Assembly: GCF_020740795.1 (NCBI RefSeq)
Contig: NC_067283.1
Span: forward strand, 80,511,184-80,575,183
DNA length: 64,000 bases
Direction of reading: 5' to 3'
DNA from: Apus apus
Taxonomy: Eukaryota; Chordata; Aves; Apodiformes; Apodidae
The notes beneath the pieces are model-generated. The model worked only from the letters and a program-made list of their open reading frames with translations, was not told the DNA's origin and did no database searches. The position numbers and the translations under genes were made by a program. Shown one piece after another: positions 26,387 through 38,385 of the stretch; within the stretch, counting starts at the first letter, position 1; the number at the start of each line of letters is the position of its first letter.

Positions 26387-29300
26387 AGCTTAAGACCTTT
26401 CAAAAAATAGACAGGAATTTCAGCTGCTAATACCAAGCTTCATATCTAACAGCACCCGCTTGGATACCAGCCAAACTCTGTAACAAGAAATAAGCAGCAT
26501 TTTGTGATAACTCATGTCCAGAGTTTATCATCTAAAATGAAAGGTAATCAAAAGATTGCTTTAGTCATTTTACTACCACCCAGGAAACACATTTGTGCTG
26601 TACAATCCAAGTTAGAGAAACAACTGTTCCTCTCAACTGAGTGTTCATAATGAATATGAAAGCAACGTGTGGTCTGTTATCCACATTAACTTATTAATCG
26701 AATAAGCAACTGGGGAAAAGGGATACTTTTGAAAGGGACAACACTAAATTCTTCACAATCTTTAACAGAATTCACAGCAGGGTAGAGGCAGAATTCAGAA
26801 TTCAGCCTACTCAGCCAACCTTCCCACCAGAGTTCTGTATACTCCAGTAAACCCTTTTCTGAGATGTTTTGCTTGGTACCAAAATACCTGTCTGCAGAAT
26901 TCAGTACCTCTCTCGCCATATCACTTCTGCCCTCACAGCACTGAATGCAAAATGGAGTGGTAGTGTGGAAATGAGGCTGTCTTAGAAGAACATGACTCCA
27001 TAAATACTTCCTTCTCCTCTTTTGTTTCTAGACAAAACTCCCAATATAGCAATTCTGACTCTGAAATAAGTGTTTTTAATCATGCCTGACAATTGTGATT
27101 TTACATGGTTTGTTAACAGAGTCATGCAAATGGCTAAGACTCCTAAAACGTATCAATTAGAGGAAAGAAAATGCATCAAAGTTTGAGACACTGGGAGCCA
27201 GACAAGGATGCCAGCATGTACTGCAGAATGAGCTACCCTTTTCAGGCTCATAGACTTCTTTGATAGCTAAGCACACTTCAGAAATACTGTTTCAGTTTCT
27301 TTGAACATAGAAGTGCAGAAACAGACTAGGTGAGGGCCTGTTCTCTTCCAAAGGAGATGCAGACACATTCATCCATACAAGTCACATTGCCTGAGAGGTC
27401 ACAGACTGACTTCCAGTTGCAACCTTTCACATTCCCTGAGGAAGGAAGAGGCAAAGATGCTCCTGAAGTTGCACATCACCTCAAATTCTAAGTGTGCCAT
27501 TAGATGACAACACACAAAGTCCAAGTTGAGTTCTACAAACAGGTTTCTGATACCAACAGCTCAAACTGTAAAGCAACCAAGGGGAACAAAGTTAAATTGA
27601 ATTATTTTCTAAAACAAGATTTCCTGCCTTCTTCATATATCTTCCTTCACACCTCTGATTCTGGGATGTAAAAAAACCGCCATTTTTTTCCCACAAAATC
27701 ATTGATAATACTCTAATCTTAAACACAAAAAACTTTTTTTTTCACAAATGCTATCTAGTGATACTTATCCAAAATTCAAACTAAGTCTATTAATGCAAGT
27801 ATTTATCAAATTCCCACTAAGTTACACCATTACTTTAGCCTCCCTCTCAAGATACGTACAATCAGATCTGCTACAGTTAACAGGTTAGGGTTAACGTCCA
27901 GTAGGAAACAGATGGTTGTTGATGCATCAATGTACAGGCACCAAAAAAATTTCTAGAGAAGCAAGATTTGCATCATCCTCCAGCAAAAATACATCAGTAT
28001 TAAGCCACTAAACACAAACTACAGATGAATTGAAAAGACATGTACTACCAAGAATGTATATAATTCTGACTGGGCAGGCAATCTTACTAACAGTGCCAAA
28101 TATTTTGATAATTTTTCAAATTCAATGCTAAGTCTTTTTATATCAGAACTAAAATTACAGATCTGAGGGACCAGAAGACTTGTTTAGAGTCATCACTTCA
28201 AGCCTTCAAGATTAAATTAACTTTTTTTTAAAAAGTTTTTCTATTTTCATGTGATAGTGTCAACTTATGAATCACGACAGATTCAAAAATAAGGTGTCTC
28301 GCTCATCTGCCAGGAATTACCATTTCTCCAAAAAGGTCTGCAAAAGCAAATGAACTCACTCACAGCAAGTCTTGGGAAGTGAAAATTTTCACCTTAGTCT
28401 CCCGTCACCCCCTCTTGGGCTATGCAAACACACTCAGCAGCCAACATAATCCACATCTTGGAAGTTTTTTAAGTTGGCAGCAACCCTTAAAGACACAGGA
28501 TTTCAACAAATCCTTACTGCCAGAAGTGACCTTCACTAAGCTCTTCAGCACATCTTCATTAAGTACAAGGGCTCAAGACCAGGATTTTTAATCAGAAATT
28601 ATCAATGCTACCTACAGCTTCCAACATTGCTTCTTTTCTGGAGCTGTCCTGACATGCTCCTGCTCCAGAAGACGTCCAGAGAGCAGAAAAATGGGAGTGC
28701 TGGCACCTCCACCCAAGCACAACCTTTCAAGCCTATAAGCCATTTGCTGAGCTTCAACAATGCTGCAATGAAGCAGTCGAGATTTCAAAAACTATTCTTT
28801 AGATAACACTACTACAGAGATTAAAACCCTGGCAGGTGGCAAAAGGAAGTCAAATCTAGCTATCACAGCAAGGCTACTTGAGCTCTAAGGCTTATGCTGA
28901 TGCTAGGCCAATTAGTAGCATTTAACTCCAATATTTATAAAAGTATTAGAAGGTAACAATTTCTGCCCCTCAAAAGGGGCACAGTGAAAGGATAACATAA
29001 TTCACTGGACAGTTATACTTCCCTATCATGTTGCAAAAATACTTCAACTAATGATGATTTCTACAATAATATTTCAAATTTTTCAAAAGGTATGACCAGT
29101 GCTCAGTCTTTGAAGACAATTTAGTTACTGAACTTCTTTCTGAATAAATAACTTTGGAGTAGCTTTTGGTCTCCAGCACATCTGCATCTGAGAGTCAGTT
29201 CACATGCCTGCTCCTGGTTTTCAGCTTCCTACTGCATTTCATTTATTTTGGGCAGTTCTACAGAGAAACAACTCACCATTTCCAAAAAACACAGAACTGG

Positions 29301-31299
29301 AAGGTGCATGGTTATCCTCCATTGATGCCTAAACCAGGTTGTTTTTTTCTAGGAGTGAATGTGTAGAGAAAGAAAATACTTTCCTTCCAGTCACATGAGG
29401 TAGAGAGAAACCTTGAACATCTGTCTCTCTCTAGAGCAACAGTGAGAAACTTGTCCTTTGTAGACATGCAGAGCTCTTCAAAAGTTGAAGCACAGGTCCC
29501 AGTCAAAACTGGGACCTACATTAGGGGTGGTGTTGACAGGCAATCTGAGTGCCTTGCCACAGAAGAAAGCACAACTGCAACAGTTTGCTGTGCCACACAT
29601 AGCACTAAACCCTCATCTGATACCAGTCTCTTGAGAAACCATCTTTTCTTTCTCTTCCCTTACCTCTCCAGGTCCTTGCAGTCCCAGGACTATTTTGATA
29701 TCATGAAAGGTAGCCCTTGCTCTGAAGCAAGATCCACTTCTTTAGAGTGATCATTCAACTGACACAGTAAATTAACACTGTCACTACAGGGTTTTGGTTA
29801 ATTCATTAGAGCATCTGCTGAGTTTCAGGACTTAACTGCTGACCCTCTTTTTTGGTTTAGTCTAAGTTAGCTTTTCACATAACACAACAGAAGAGGGTTG
29901 ATGCAGCAAAACCTTGGTGCAGAGGCTCCAGTGGCCAAACTACATGTTTTGCAGGAAGTTTTACTTTTGACTAGCTGTTGTCTGGTTCTGTGGACTTAGT
30001 ATACTTGTAACTAGAGTATTTCTTTCAATTCCATTTCATCTAAAAGGAATCCTATTTGTGCACTTGAGATGCTCCCCAATGGCCAGCAAAGGAGTGTAAT
30101 ATGGTACAATCAAGAGATGAGCTTCAAAAGCACACTTTGATCTGAACTAAATTGCTAATGGAAACAGTCATTAAAAGGCTCTAGACACCCAAACAGATTA
30201 TATGTAGTTTCAGGCCTACAGAATGCAGGGTAATCTTTTTTCCTCCTGCTTTCTGTACATTGAAGAAACCTTCTTGCCATTAAACCACATCACGGATAGC
30301 CAAACAATATGCAGATAATTTAAGGTTTGGACAGGTACAGGGATCACATCTACAGTTCATCTGATCTATGGAACAATGCAGCTTGAAGCTTTAACTGTGT
30401 TATCATCCAGTTACCGTAAATTACAGGACCAAAAGTAGTTTTTCAGTGGCATAAACTATGGTATCAAAAGTAATTTTTTGGTGGATTATAAAGTCAAGTG
30501 TTGGAAGAAAGCAAGTCACCCTGTAACAGTGAGCCCCAGTGATTTGGAACAGCATGAACAGCTCAAGTCTACCTTGCAGTCCGCCAGTGGAGTAAGATGC
30601 CACTGACCTCAATAGCAAACAAACTAAACTCGACAGTTTTGAAAGCTTGCCTTTTCACTACATAAATGCAAATCTGAAAAAGCAAATAAATCTTGTACAT
30701 TAAAACAGATTGCTTTGCCTTCTCCTTACTACACTGCATAGATAGATAGCTTACACATGTACTGTTGCACCTATTTTTTGCAAAGGTCCCAACAAAATGG
30801 CAATTCTGATTCAGCTAGGGACTTCCTCAAGTTGCAGACACCTGGAAGTTGTTTGTATCTTCCAACACTGGCATCTAGAATGTTCTTAACTATAGAAACA
30901 GGCTACACAAATCTGAATTTTCATGCCACAGAAACAGAAAGGAAGCCACAATCTCTCTTATGAGAAAGCCACAACTGAAACCGTTCCCAAGGGAAAACTG
31001 TAATCATGAAGGTATTTTCCCCTCATTTTAATTTTCAATTTCAGCCTGCAACAGCAGAACAAAATGGACACGTTAGACAAGGCCATTAAAAAGCCGCTCT
31101 CTTCTTTATGAAAACATAGCAGATCAAGTTACATGTAGTGCTTTTTCCCCATACCTAGACAAGTGTTTATTTCCCTTTTAATAGGCTTCATTCAGTTTAC
31201 TTATTCTTTTTGTCATACACAGAACACTGGGCATTTCAGCAGCATGGTAAACCAGTGAATATCTAACTATAATAATCACTGAGTTTTTCTAACTGCACA
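26387..31299. other. AT-rich non-coding DNA
   Basis: No recognised repeat or exon. Frames such as 29,442-29,750 (plus strand, 102 codons) lack domain features. Short homopolymer runs occur near 27,720 and 28,220. Confidence 0.5.
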
Positions 31300-31520
31300 A
31301 AAGCTCTTGCAATTTCGATGCAAGCCTCGCTGCTGCTGAAAGGTCAGAAATGGAATGAGCATGAGCAGTTTTAGAGAGGCGCAGCTGCGAGACGACTTTG
31401 TAAAGCAAGTCCCCAAAGTTATCTATCCCTGTTAATTATCATTTGGGGACAGATATCGATTACCTGTGCAAACACAGGAAAGGACAGCAAAGCTTTTGAA
31501 AAGCATCAGTGAGGCAAATA
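31300..31520. promoter_or_regulatory. Possible distal regulatory element with palindromes
   Basis: This patch stands out from its AT-rich surroundings. It has several CpGs, a perfect 10-bp palindrome CGCAGCTGCG (31,380-31,389) centred on a CAGCTG E-box, and a perfect 9-bp inverted repeat (GTCCCCAAA at 31,409-31,417 and TTTGGGGAC at 31,442-31,450) enclosing 24 bases with a TTAATTA homeodomain-type core. ATCGAT follows just downstream. Dense motif-like sequence with retained CpGs in a presumed intron is typical of conserved enhancers, but no conservation data are available here. The call is an inference from motifs alone. Confidence 0.25.
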
Positions 31521-34500
31521 AGCAATTATTGATTCGTCTGTTTGCCAAACATTTTCACCCACTCATAACAAGGAGAGTTTAAGAGGATTTTCACTGCATA
31601 GTAGTAACAGAGGCAGCCTCTCCAGCTCATAAAAGGGAAGTCAGAACATAAGCCAGATGCAAACTCCAACAAACACTGATTCACAGTCCCAGTCACACTC
31701 AAAGTCACGTATGAAATGAGCAATTCAGTCATCCAATAAGCCAAGAAAGGGAAAGAGAGGGCAATTATGTCTCTGTTCAACAGACTGCCATTTAAAGTAT
31801 TCCTTCTGATTCAGCACCGACCCTTGTGATCAGTATTCTTGGCCTGCCATCAATGAATTTAATTATACAATTATTGAAAAAACTAAGCACTCTCCCTTCC
31901 CTGCTTGCCCACAACCGGTCCAATACAAGTCACAGAAATTAGTCAGAGAGCACATGTGCGTAGCTACCTCCAATTTTGCTTTTGAAGTTCAGGTCACAGA
32001 AATGCCTGCATATTAGGTCAAGCATGACTGAAAGTTAGGAGTCTCCTTCAATTGAGCAAATGGAGCCTAATATTCCATATTAAATGATACAATGCAAGGG
32101 GCCATGAAAACTGCCATCAAGTTCCTTAACACTCATCAGTTTCTTACTTGAAATTCATCTGGGCTATTAAACTGACAGCTGTATGTTTGGATTCACAGGC
32201 TCTAGCACACTTTAGCCTGTTGCTGGATCTTCCTTCCCTGTTGAGCTCCCAATGACAAGCTGAGCTTCAGCTCCTCCCTAGTTCTGCCTGCTTTTAAATC
32301 TAAATGCATCTAGCATGCTTTAACAGCTCTGCTAACAAATAGAACTGCTAACCCAAAGCCAATGTCTGATAAACTTTTTTTTGCTACTGGAAGCAGCTGC
32401 ACCAGTCAATTAACGCAGATCCTACAGCAATAAGCACAAAGTTCCTACCATTCAAGCTGATATGAGTGTATTTTAAAGACAATGTCCTTAAACAGGAAGG
32501 AATTCAATACAAAGGAAAGAAAAAAGCCTTAGCCACATTAAAACAGTATTGTTCTACCGCACATTGATGCATTAGTCACAGGTTTTGGAACAAGATGCCC
32601 TCTTCCCTTTGTGCCAGCTTTGGACTTGTTCCTTCTACATGTGGGAGGTGGTGTCAGAGAGAGAGAGCAGAAGAAGGCAACAAGTAAGGAAGCTATGGCT
32701 CTCTTCTTTCAACTTGTGCTATCTTCAACAGACAAAGTATTTTTTGCTTTTGTTGTTAGAAAGTGATTATGAGAAGCAAGATTCAATACTCACAATACTT
32801 TCTTTAAGCTAACAAGGATGTGCCTCATTTTCAAAGTTGACCATTTCAGAAGGCTTTTGAAAGAGACAATGTTCTTTCCAGTGCCCATGTGGCACTATCA
32901 GTCCCAAATGGCAATTAATTTTGGATCCTGACTGATGCCCTTATGTTCCAAGTATATCAGCTACACATTAAGCAAAGTACTTCCTTCATTAAAGGACAAT
33001 AATTTAATTGAGACTATATTCAGATACATCCCTGAAAGCTAGGGAAAATCAGAGATGTAGTAACTAAAAATGTTTTAAAGAACACACGTACGACCTCTTT
33101 CTCCTCAAGAATTCAAGTTGTGTAGCCTACATTAAATTCACTCTCTTCGACACTGTAGCTGGTCAGACAACAGGTCTCCTGTACCAAGCAGAGCAAAGTC
33201 CAGCATATAGCTGTTGCTTCAAGACAAACTCTCACATCAGTTCTAAGAAGTAGAGCAATAGGCAAACAACCACAGATGCTAAAGAGGCAGAAAAAGTGCA
33301 GTATTACCAGGCAGCAAGCCTCAGCAAAACCTGACTTACAGCTCCCAGCCTTAGAAACAAATACACCATATTGACAGTGAGAACAACTGGCAGCATAAGG
33401 GGTGTAATCGTATTTCTTTTGACATTTTATATCCAACTGAGGCTCTCAAGGACTTCTGTAATCCTGTTTAGAACTGTGCATTATATTTACTGTAAATTAC
33501 TACCCTCACACTTTTGTTCCTTCTTATCAGTATGTATCTTATGTTACAACATTTGTAAGTCTAGTTTTTTCAACTGTACATACACAACAGCTTCTTTCTA
33601 CATGTGCTTCCAGGACAGTTAAGCATTTTTCCCCACTCTTACCTTTATAGGATGCCATCACATCCTCCCTTTGACAAGGCACATTTTCAAAGGAAAATAT
33701 CACATTACTTCATTAATACATAGCTATCTTTATAAAACGTATGCTTTTAATTAAAAACCATCTTCAAGCTATCAGCCAATTAGTATTTTCATATATTTGG
33801 CTTACTGAAAATTTCCTTCACCAGCTTGAAATGTCACAGTACTAATTTTAACTTTGAAGACATGGACCAAAATACCTTCAGGGGACTCAGAACTCTGACA
33901 AATAAGCCACAAATGCAGGACACCCAATAGTAACAACATGCATAAATTTAAGTCAGCTAATAAAACATACAGATTGTGGTTTGCTTTCTTAAAGCAATAT
34001 ATTCCAAATTTTAGACACCTGAAGGCTCTTAACACTAGATAAACTACCCAGATAGCAACTACTGAAGTAGACATTATCTGAAAAAATAGTTCAACCACAA
34101 CTCCCTTTCTGTACTAAACTGAAGCCAGTTATAAGCTTTTTAAATACCACAGGGAATGACAATTCTAATTGCATACTGCAAGATTAGATTCAAGATTGCT
34201 GTCAAAGCAACATCTCAAGATACGTTAACTTTGAAATTACTACTAGTTCAAAGAGTATACTCAAGTTAGCTCATTTTTCTTAATTCCACTTCAATTTTTC
34301 AGCTACATAAACTGTCCTTTTTGGAAAACTATCTTTACATTAATAATATTAGCTTTTCCTTCTACATACTTTACTATGAGGCAACTATCAAAATAAGGGT
34401 GATTTAGATGCCTCTTCATAGGTTCAATACAAGGCAATTTATGCATCATCTCTACTACTATTTCACCAAGAACAACTTTTAACGGCAAAGAAGTCATCGT

Positions 34501-36312
34501 CCCTGGGAAGAAGTCAGCCTGAAAACAGTCATAGTTCCTTTTTATTGGAGAGCATATATCTGCCAATGAAGAAGGCTTTGATCAGTATCCTTAAGCAGAG
34601 GAGACTGTCTGCAAAAAACAAAACAAAAGAAAAACCCTACCAACATTTCCAAAAAGCTTTATTTTCCTATAGCTATGGAATTCCTCTAATTAAAATATGT
34701 GATTAGTAATCTCATCTGAACACAACAAGGTGATTACCTAGAGGTAAGGTTGAACAAAGCCTCTTATACATATCCTCTGCCATACTCCTGCCAGATCAGA
34801 GGCTAGTCCGAGGGGACTAACTGCAAACCTATTTATGGGCTGGGGGCCTTGTGGATTTAGGACTGTACCAGTGACCTCCTGGAACAACTGAGCTGTTCCT
34901 TCCACAGAAACTCAAAAGATACATTTCTACTGTGACTGATAGGAATGTGAGGAAGAGTGGTATGGAAAAAGGTAATTGTAAGGTAAAAAAAGATTAACAG
35001 TTAACTTTTCCTTAAATTATGTCATCAAGATTGTACTTTGTAGTACAAAATAAAGGAATTCTAGGCAAGTTCCTTTCCTGTTTCTTGCTCTTCAGGGAAT
35101 AAAGAAACATTAGGCCTATCTAGGGCAGGGCCTATAACAGCTTGTCTATCTAATTTGAGCACATTATCCCTGTAAAGCAAACATCTGAACAGCATGGTAC
35201 ACAAAAGGCAGCCCATCTCCCCATTCCCTTCAAGGGTCAGTTCTCATCGTGACCTCACTGCACTTGCAGTCCCAAGTCTTCTCCATCAGATACCCATTAT
35301 CTCTGTCCCATTCTTCTGCCTAGGCTTGTCCTTCTAGTGTTTTGCTTTAAAACAAGAAAACCTTCCTTTTGGCCTTGAAATCAGTAGTTGCTTCAGGCAA
35401 ACAGTACATTTTTTGTCAAATGGCCTGTGAAAATTCAGGGTCCCTTGCATCTATTAATCTGCCTGTGCTCATATGCTTAATTGTGTTTCACTACTTCTAT
35501 AAGACCTTAACCACAAGAGACAAAGCTTTTGCAGTAGGTAGGTAGTGTGACAATTTCGAGTATCTCTATAAGCAAACTGACCCTCACTCAGAATTCTGTC
35601 AGTTATCTTCTCCTTCCGAGATTTTCTCTTCCATCCTTCATCATCTTAGCTATGCTCCTGCCTCCACTTAGGCCAAGTACTACTGCCTTCTCAAAGACTA
35701 CATCTCACATCAGTGCCAAACTTGAATATATTTGGACAGAACCAAGATAAAGACAGCAGAGTATATTCTCCAGAGCTCTACTTCAGATACCACATGGTAA
35801 AAAATTCTCACAGAAGTCCTGTCTCACTGGTTAGAAATTGCTCGCCTGGTCCCCAGCACAAGCAACTGTTCTGCTCACTTCTCTCCTCCTCTTCCCCCAA
35901 TATCAACAGCACAACAGAATGACAAACTTTTACCTGGATCCTGGATTTATTCTCAAATTTTCTTCAAAAGGAACGAATGCTTGGATCAGAAATGCTCATT
36001 CTTGGTTATAATGTTATACTGCCCTTATGTTGCATGCTGTTCAAAAGCTAAGAGAACTAATCTCCAACAAGAGGACTTGGACACCAACTAATATTTAAGT
36101 TTTAAAGATAACTCTCACATTTCCAGATGTTCATCACCTTTGACATATAACTCCACTATGGAGATACAGTTATTTTGCCTCTGATAATTAGCTACTTTCC
36201 CAGTCACCTTACAATGAGGAAACCATTTCACTGCGTTGACAGATTTAGCTACTCTGGAAAAAGTAATTTCGCATATATATTCAGCCAAATTCTATTGCAA
36301 AAAACAGGAGGA
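31521..36312. other. AT-rich non-coding DNA
   Basis: No recognised repeat or gene. A strong acceptor-like pyrimidine tract on the minus strand at about 34,608-34,635 (TTTTTTGCAG) precedes sequence with in-frame stops in two of three frames and no clear donor, so no exon is called. The 107-codon minus-strand frame at 33,113-33,436 is Cys- and Leu-rich without known motifs. Confidence 0.5.
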
Positions 36313-36398
36313 ATAGAATCATTAAATGGTTAAAGTTGGAAGGGACCTTAAAAATCACCAGGTTCCAACCTCCCTACTATGAGCAGGGAGGCCTCCCA

Positions 36399-36611
36399 CT
36401 AGTCTAGGCTGCACAAAGCCTTACCCAACTTGGCCTTGAGCACCTCCAGGGAGAGGGCTTTCACAACCTCTGTGGACAACCTATTCCAGTGTCGTACTAC
36501 CCTCATGGTGAATAATTTCTTCCTGATGTCTAACCTGTATCTTCCCTCCTTCAGTTTAAAACCATTACCCCTTGTTCTATCACTGTCCTCTCTGGTGAAA
36601 CGCCCCTCCAC
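36399..36611 (-). pseudogene. CR1 ORF2 C-terminal remnant
   Basis: This 70-codon minus-strand frame contains the end of CR1 ORF2: [23 protein letters not shown], then [14 protein letters not shown], then a [13 protein letters not shown] tail and the stop. The usual LPREVVE is changed to LSTEVVK. A shift separates it from the palm-containing frame further upstream (higher coordinates). Confidence 0.85.
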
Positions 36612-36739
36612 AGCTTCCTATAGGCCACTTCAGGTACTGGAAGCCACTACAAGGTCTCCCAAAAGCCTTCCCTTCTCCAGGCTGAACAGCCCCAACTCTC
36701 TCAGCCTGTCTTCATAGCAGAGGTGCTTCAGACCTTTGT

Positions 36740-37300
36740 TCATCTTGGTGGCCCTTCTCTGGACCCTCTCCAACAGCTCCATGTCTTTTCTGTGCTGAGG
36801 ACACCAGAACTGTACACAGTATTCCAGGTGTCACCAGAGCAGAGTAGAGGGGCAGAATCCCCTCCCTGTCCCTGCCGGCCACACATCTTTTGATGCAGCC
36901 CAGGATGCGGTTGTTCTCTGGGCTCCAGCGCACACTGGCGGCTCATGTTGAGCTTCTCATCTACTAGCAACCCCAAGTCTTTCTCCTCAGGACTGCTCTC
37001 CAGCCATTCTTCCCCCAGCCCGTATTTGTGCCTGGGGTTGTGTCGACCCAGGTGCAGGACCTTGCTCTTACACATTGGCCCATGTCTGCAGCTTGTCAAG
37101 GTCCTCTGGATGGCATCCCTTCCCTCTAGGGTGTCAACTACTCCACACAGCTTGGTATCATCAGCAAACTTGCTGAGGATACACTCAATCTCATTGTCCA
37201 TGTCTCCAACAAAGATGTTGAACAGTACTTGTCCCAGTACTGACCCCTGAGAAACACCACTCATCACTTGCCTCCACCTGGACATTGAGCCATTGACCAC
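36740..37300 (-). pseudogene. CR1 reverse-transcriptase palm remnant
   Basis: This 186-codon minus-strand frame is the central part of a CR1 reverse transcriptase. It reads SGVSQGSVLGQVLFNIFVGDMDN near residues 14-36, corresponding to the usual SGVPQGSVLGP block with the Pro replaced by Ser, followed by ILSKFADDTKL with the catalytic Asp pair at residues 47-48. Further on come VLHLGRHNPRHKYGLGEEWLESS and EKDLGLLVDEKLNMSRQCAL. After the LNMS..CAL block the open frame continues only in part as CR1-like text, which indicates a shift near 36,900. Both catalytic aspartates are retained, but the fingers lie in a different frame and the endonuclease is missing. Confidence 0.88.
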
Positions 37301-37620
37301 AACTCTCTGTGGTCAATTACTTATCCACCAGGTGATCCACCTGCCAAATCCATGTCCTGTCAGTTTGGAGACCAGGATGTCATGTGGGACAGTGCCAAAT
37401 GCCTTGCATAAATCCAGGTAGATGACGTCAGTTGTTCTGCCACCATCCAGCATCTCTATAGCCTTGTCACCGAAGGCCACCAAATTGGTCAAAGTCTGCT
37501 CTTATTGTAGCCATGTTGGCTGTCACCAACCACCTCCTTATTTTCCATGTGCCTTAAAAGAGTTTCCAGGAGAATCTGTTCCATGATCTTGCCAGGCACA
37601 GAGGCAAAACTGACCGGCTT

Positions 37621-38079
37621 TTAGTTCCCCAGGTCGTCCTTTTTCGCCTTTCTAAAAATATGGCTAAGTTTCCCTTTTCTCCAGTCAGCAGAAACTTCAC
37701 CAGATCGCCATGACCTCTCAAATATGAGGGACAGCAGCTTAGAAACTGCATCTGCCAGCTCCCTCAGGATCCATGGATGGACCCCATCAGGTCTCATAGA
37801 CTTATGCACTTTCAGGTTCTTTAGATCATCATGAATCTGTTCGTCTCCCACAGTGGGGGGTGCTTTGTTCTCCCAGTTCCCACTTTCACCTGCTGCGGCC
37901 TTTGAGATGAGGCTGGAGCATTTGCCAGAGACTGATGCAAAGAAGCAATGGAGAACCTCAACCTTCTCAATATCCTTCAGGAGAGGGCCTACATTTTCCT
38001 TGGCTGTCCTTTTATCCCCAACACACCTATAGAAGATTTTCTTATTGCTCTTAACATCCCTGGTGAGATTTAATTCCAT
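37621..38079 (-). pseudogene. CR1 reverse-transcriptase fingers remnant
   Basis: This 152-codon minus-strand frame covers the region between endonuclease and reverse transcriptase. It reads NKKIFYRCVGDKRTAKENVGPLL near the start, VEVLHCFFASVSG near residue 40, and the fingers block LKVHKSMRPDGVHPWILRELADAVSKLLSLIFERSWRSGEVSADWRKG towards the end. In related CR1 copies the equivalent of KSMRPDG is KSMGPDG. The frame is lost soon after KAKKDDLGN, at the junction with the palm region. It is a fossil without function. Confidence 0.88.
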
Positions 38080-38170
38080 CTGGGATTTGGCTCTCCTTAC
38101 CTGATCCTTAGCTGCTCGGATAACCTTTCTATAATCCTCCCAGGGTAACTGTCCTAGCTTCCACCCTTTG

Positions 38171-38351
38171 TATACTTCCTTCTTATGTAGTTTTTACACA
38201 GAAACATACTTTGTTCCTGTCCTGAGAAAAGGCACCCCTTAATTTCCAACTGGGTCTTTCCTCAGAGGTTATGTGACAGCTCGGTTAAGAATTAAGTCTT
38301 CTTAAAGTGGCAACTTTACCACATGCATGTGTAATACAGTCCACACAGCTG

Positions 38352-38353
<2 letters not shown>
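38171..38353. other. Short unique segment between CR1 and poly-A run
   Basis: About 180 bases of unique-looking sequence lie between the 5' truncation point of the antisense CR1 and a long A run. I see no exon or tail signature. No AATAAA lies within 40 bases upstream of the A run, so it does not look like a processed transcript. Confidence 0.5.

Positions 38354-38382
<29 letters not shown>
38354..38382. repeat. Poly-A homopolymer (29 A)
   Basis: An uninterrupted run of 29 A residues on the plus strand, the longest homopolymer in the window. There is no polyadenylation signal just upstream and no obvious target-site duplication, so a retrocopy tail is not supported. The reported length should be treated with care because such runs are prone to sequencing error. 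Confidence 0.9.

Positions 38383-38385
<3 letters not shown>

Larger units (their letters stand above)
36313..38170 (-). mobile_element. CR1 LINE, 1.86-kb antisense copy, longest in the window
   Basis: This minus-strand CR1 copy runs from a 3' end near 36,313 (antisense AATCAT tail and 'GGAAGGGACCTTAAAAATCACC' block) through the C-terminal region, the reverse-transcriptase palm and the fingers to the linker after the endonuclease. It is 5'-truncated near 38,170, so the endonuclease domain is absent. The frame is broken into at least three pieces by shifts and stops. It still shows the palm motif FADD at 37,157-37,168. The divergence is clearly higher than in the copy at 18,666-19,218. It is a dead element with no capacity to move by itself. 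Confidence 0.93.

Noticed and set aside
34303-34608. Strong minus-strand acceptor followed by an 87-codon frame
   Set aside because: The frame of the 87 codons has stops shortly after the acceptor, and no convincing donor ends the segment.
37554-37751. 65-codon minus-strand frame within the CR1 copy
   Set aside because: It is out of frame with the CR1 protein and is only a shadow of the element.
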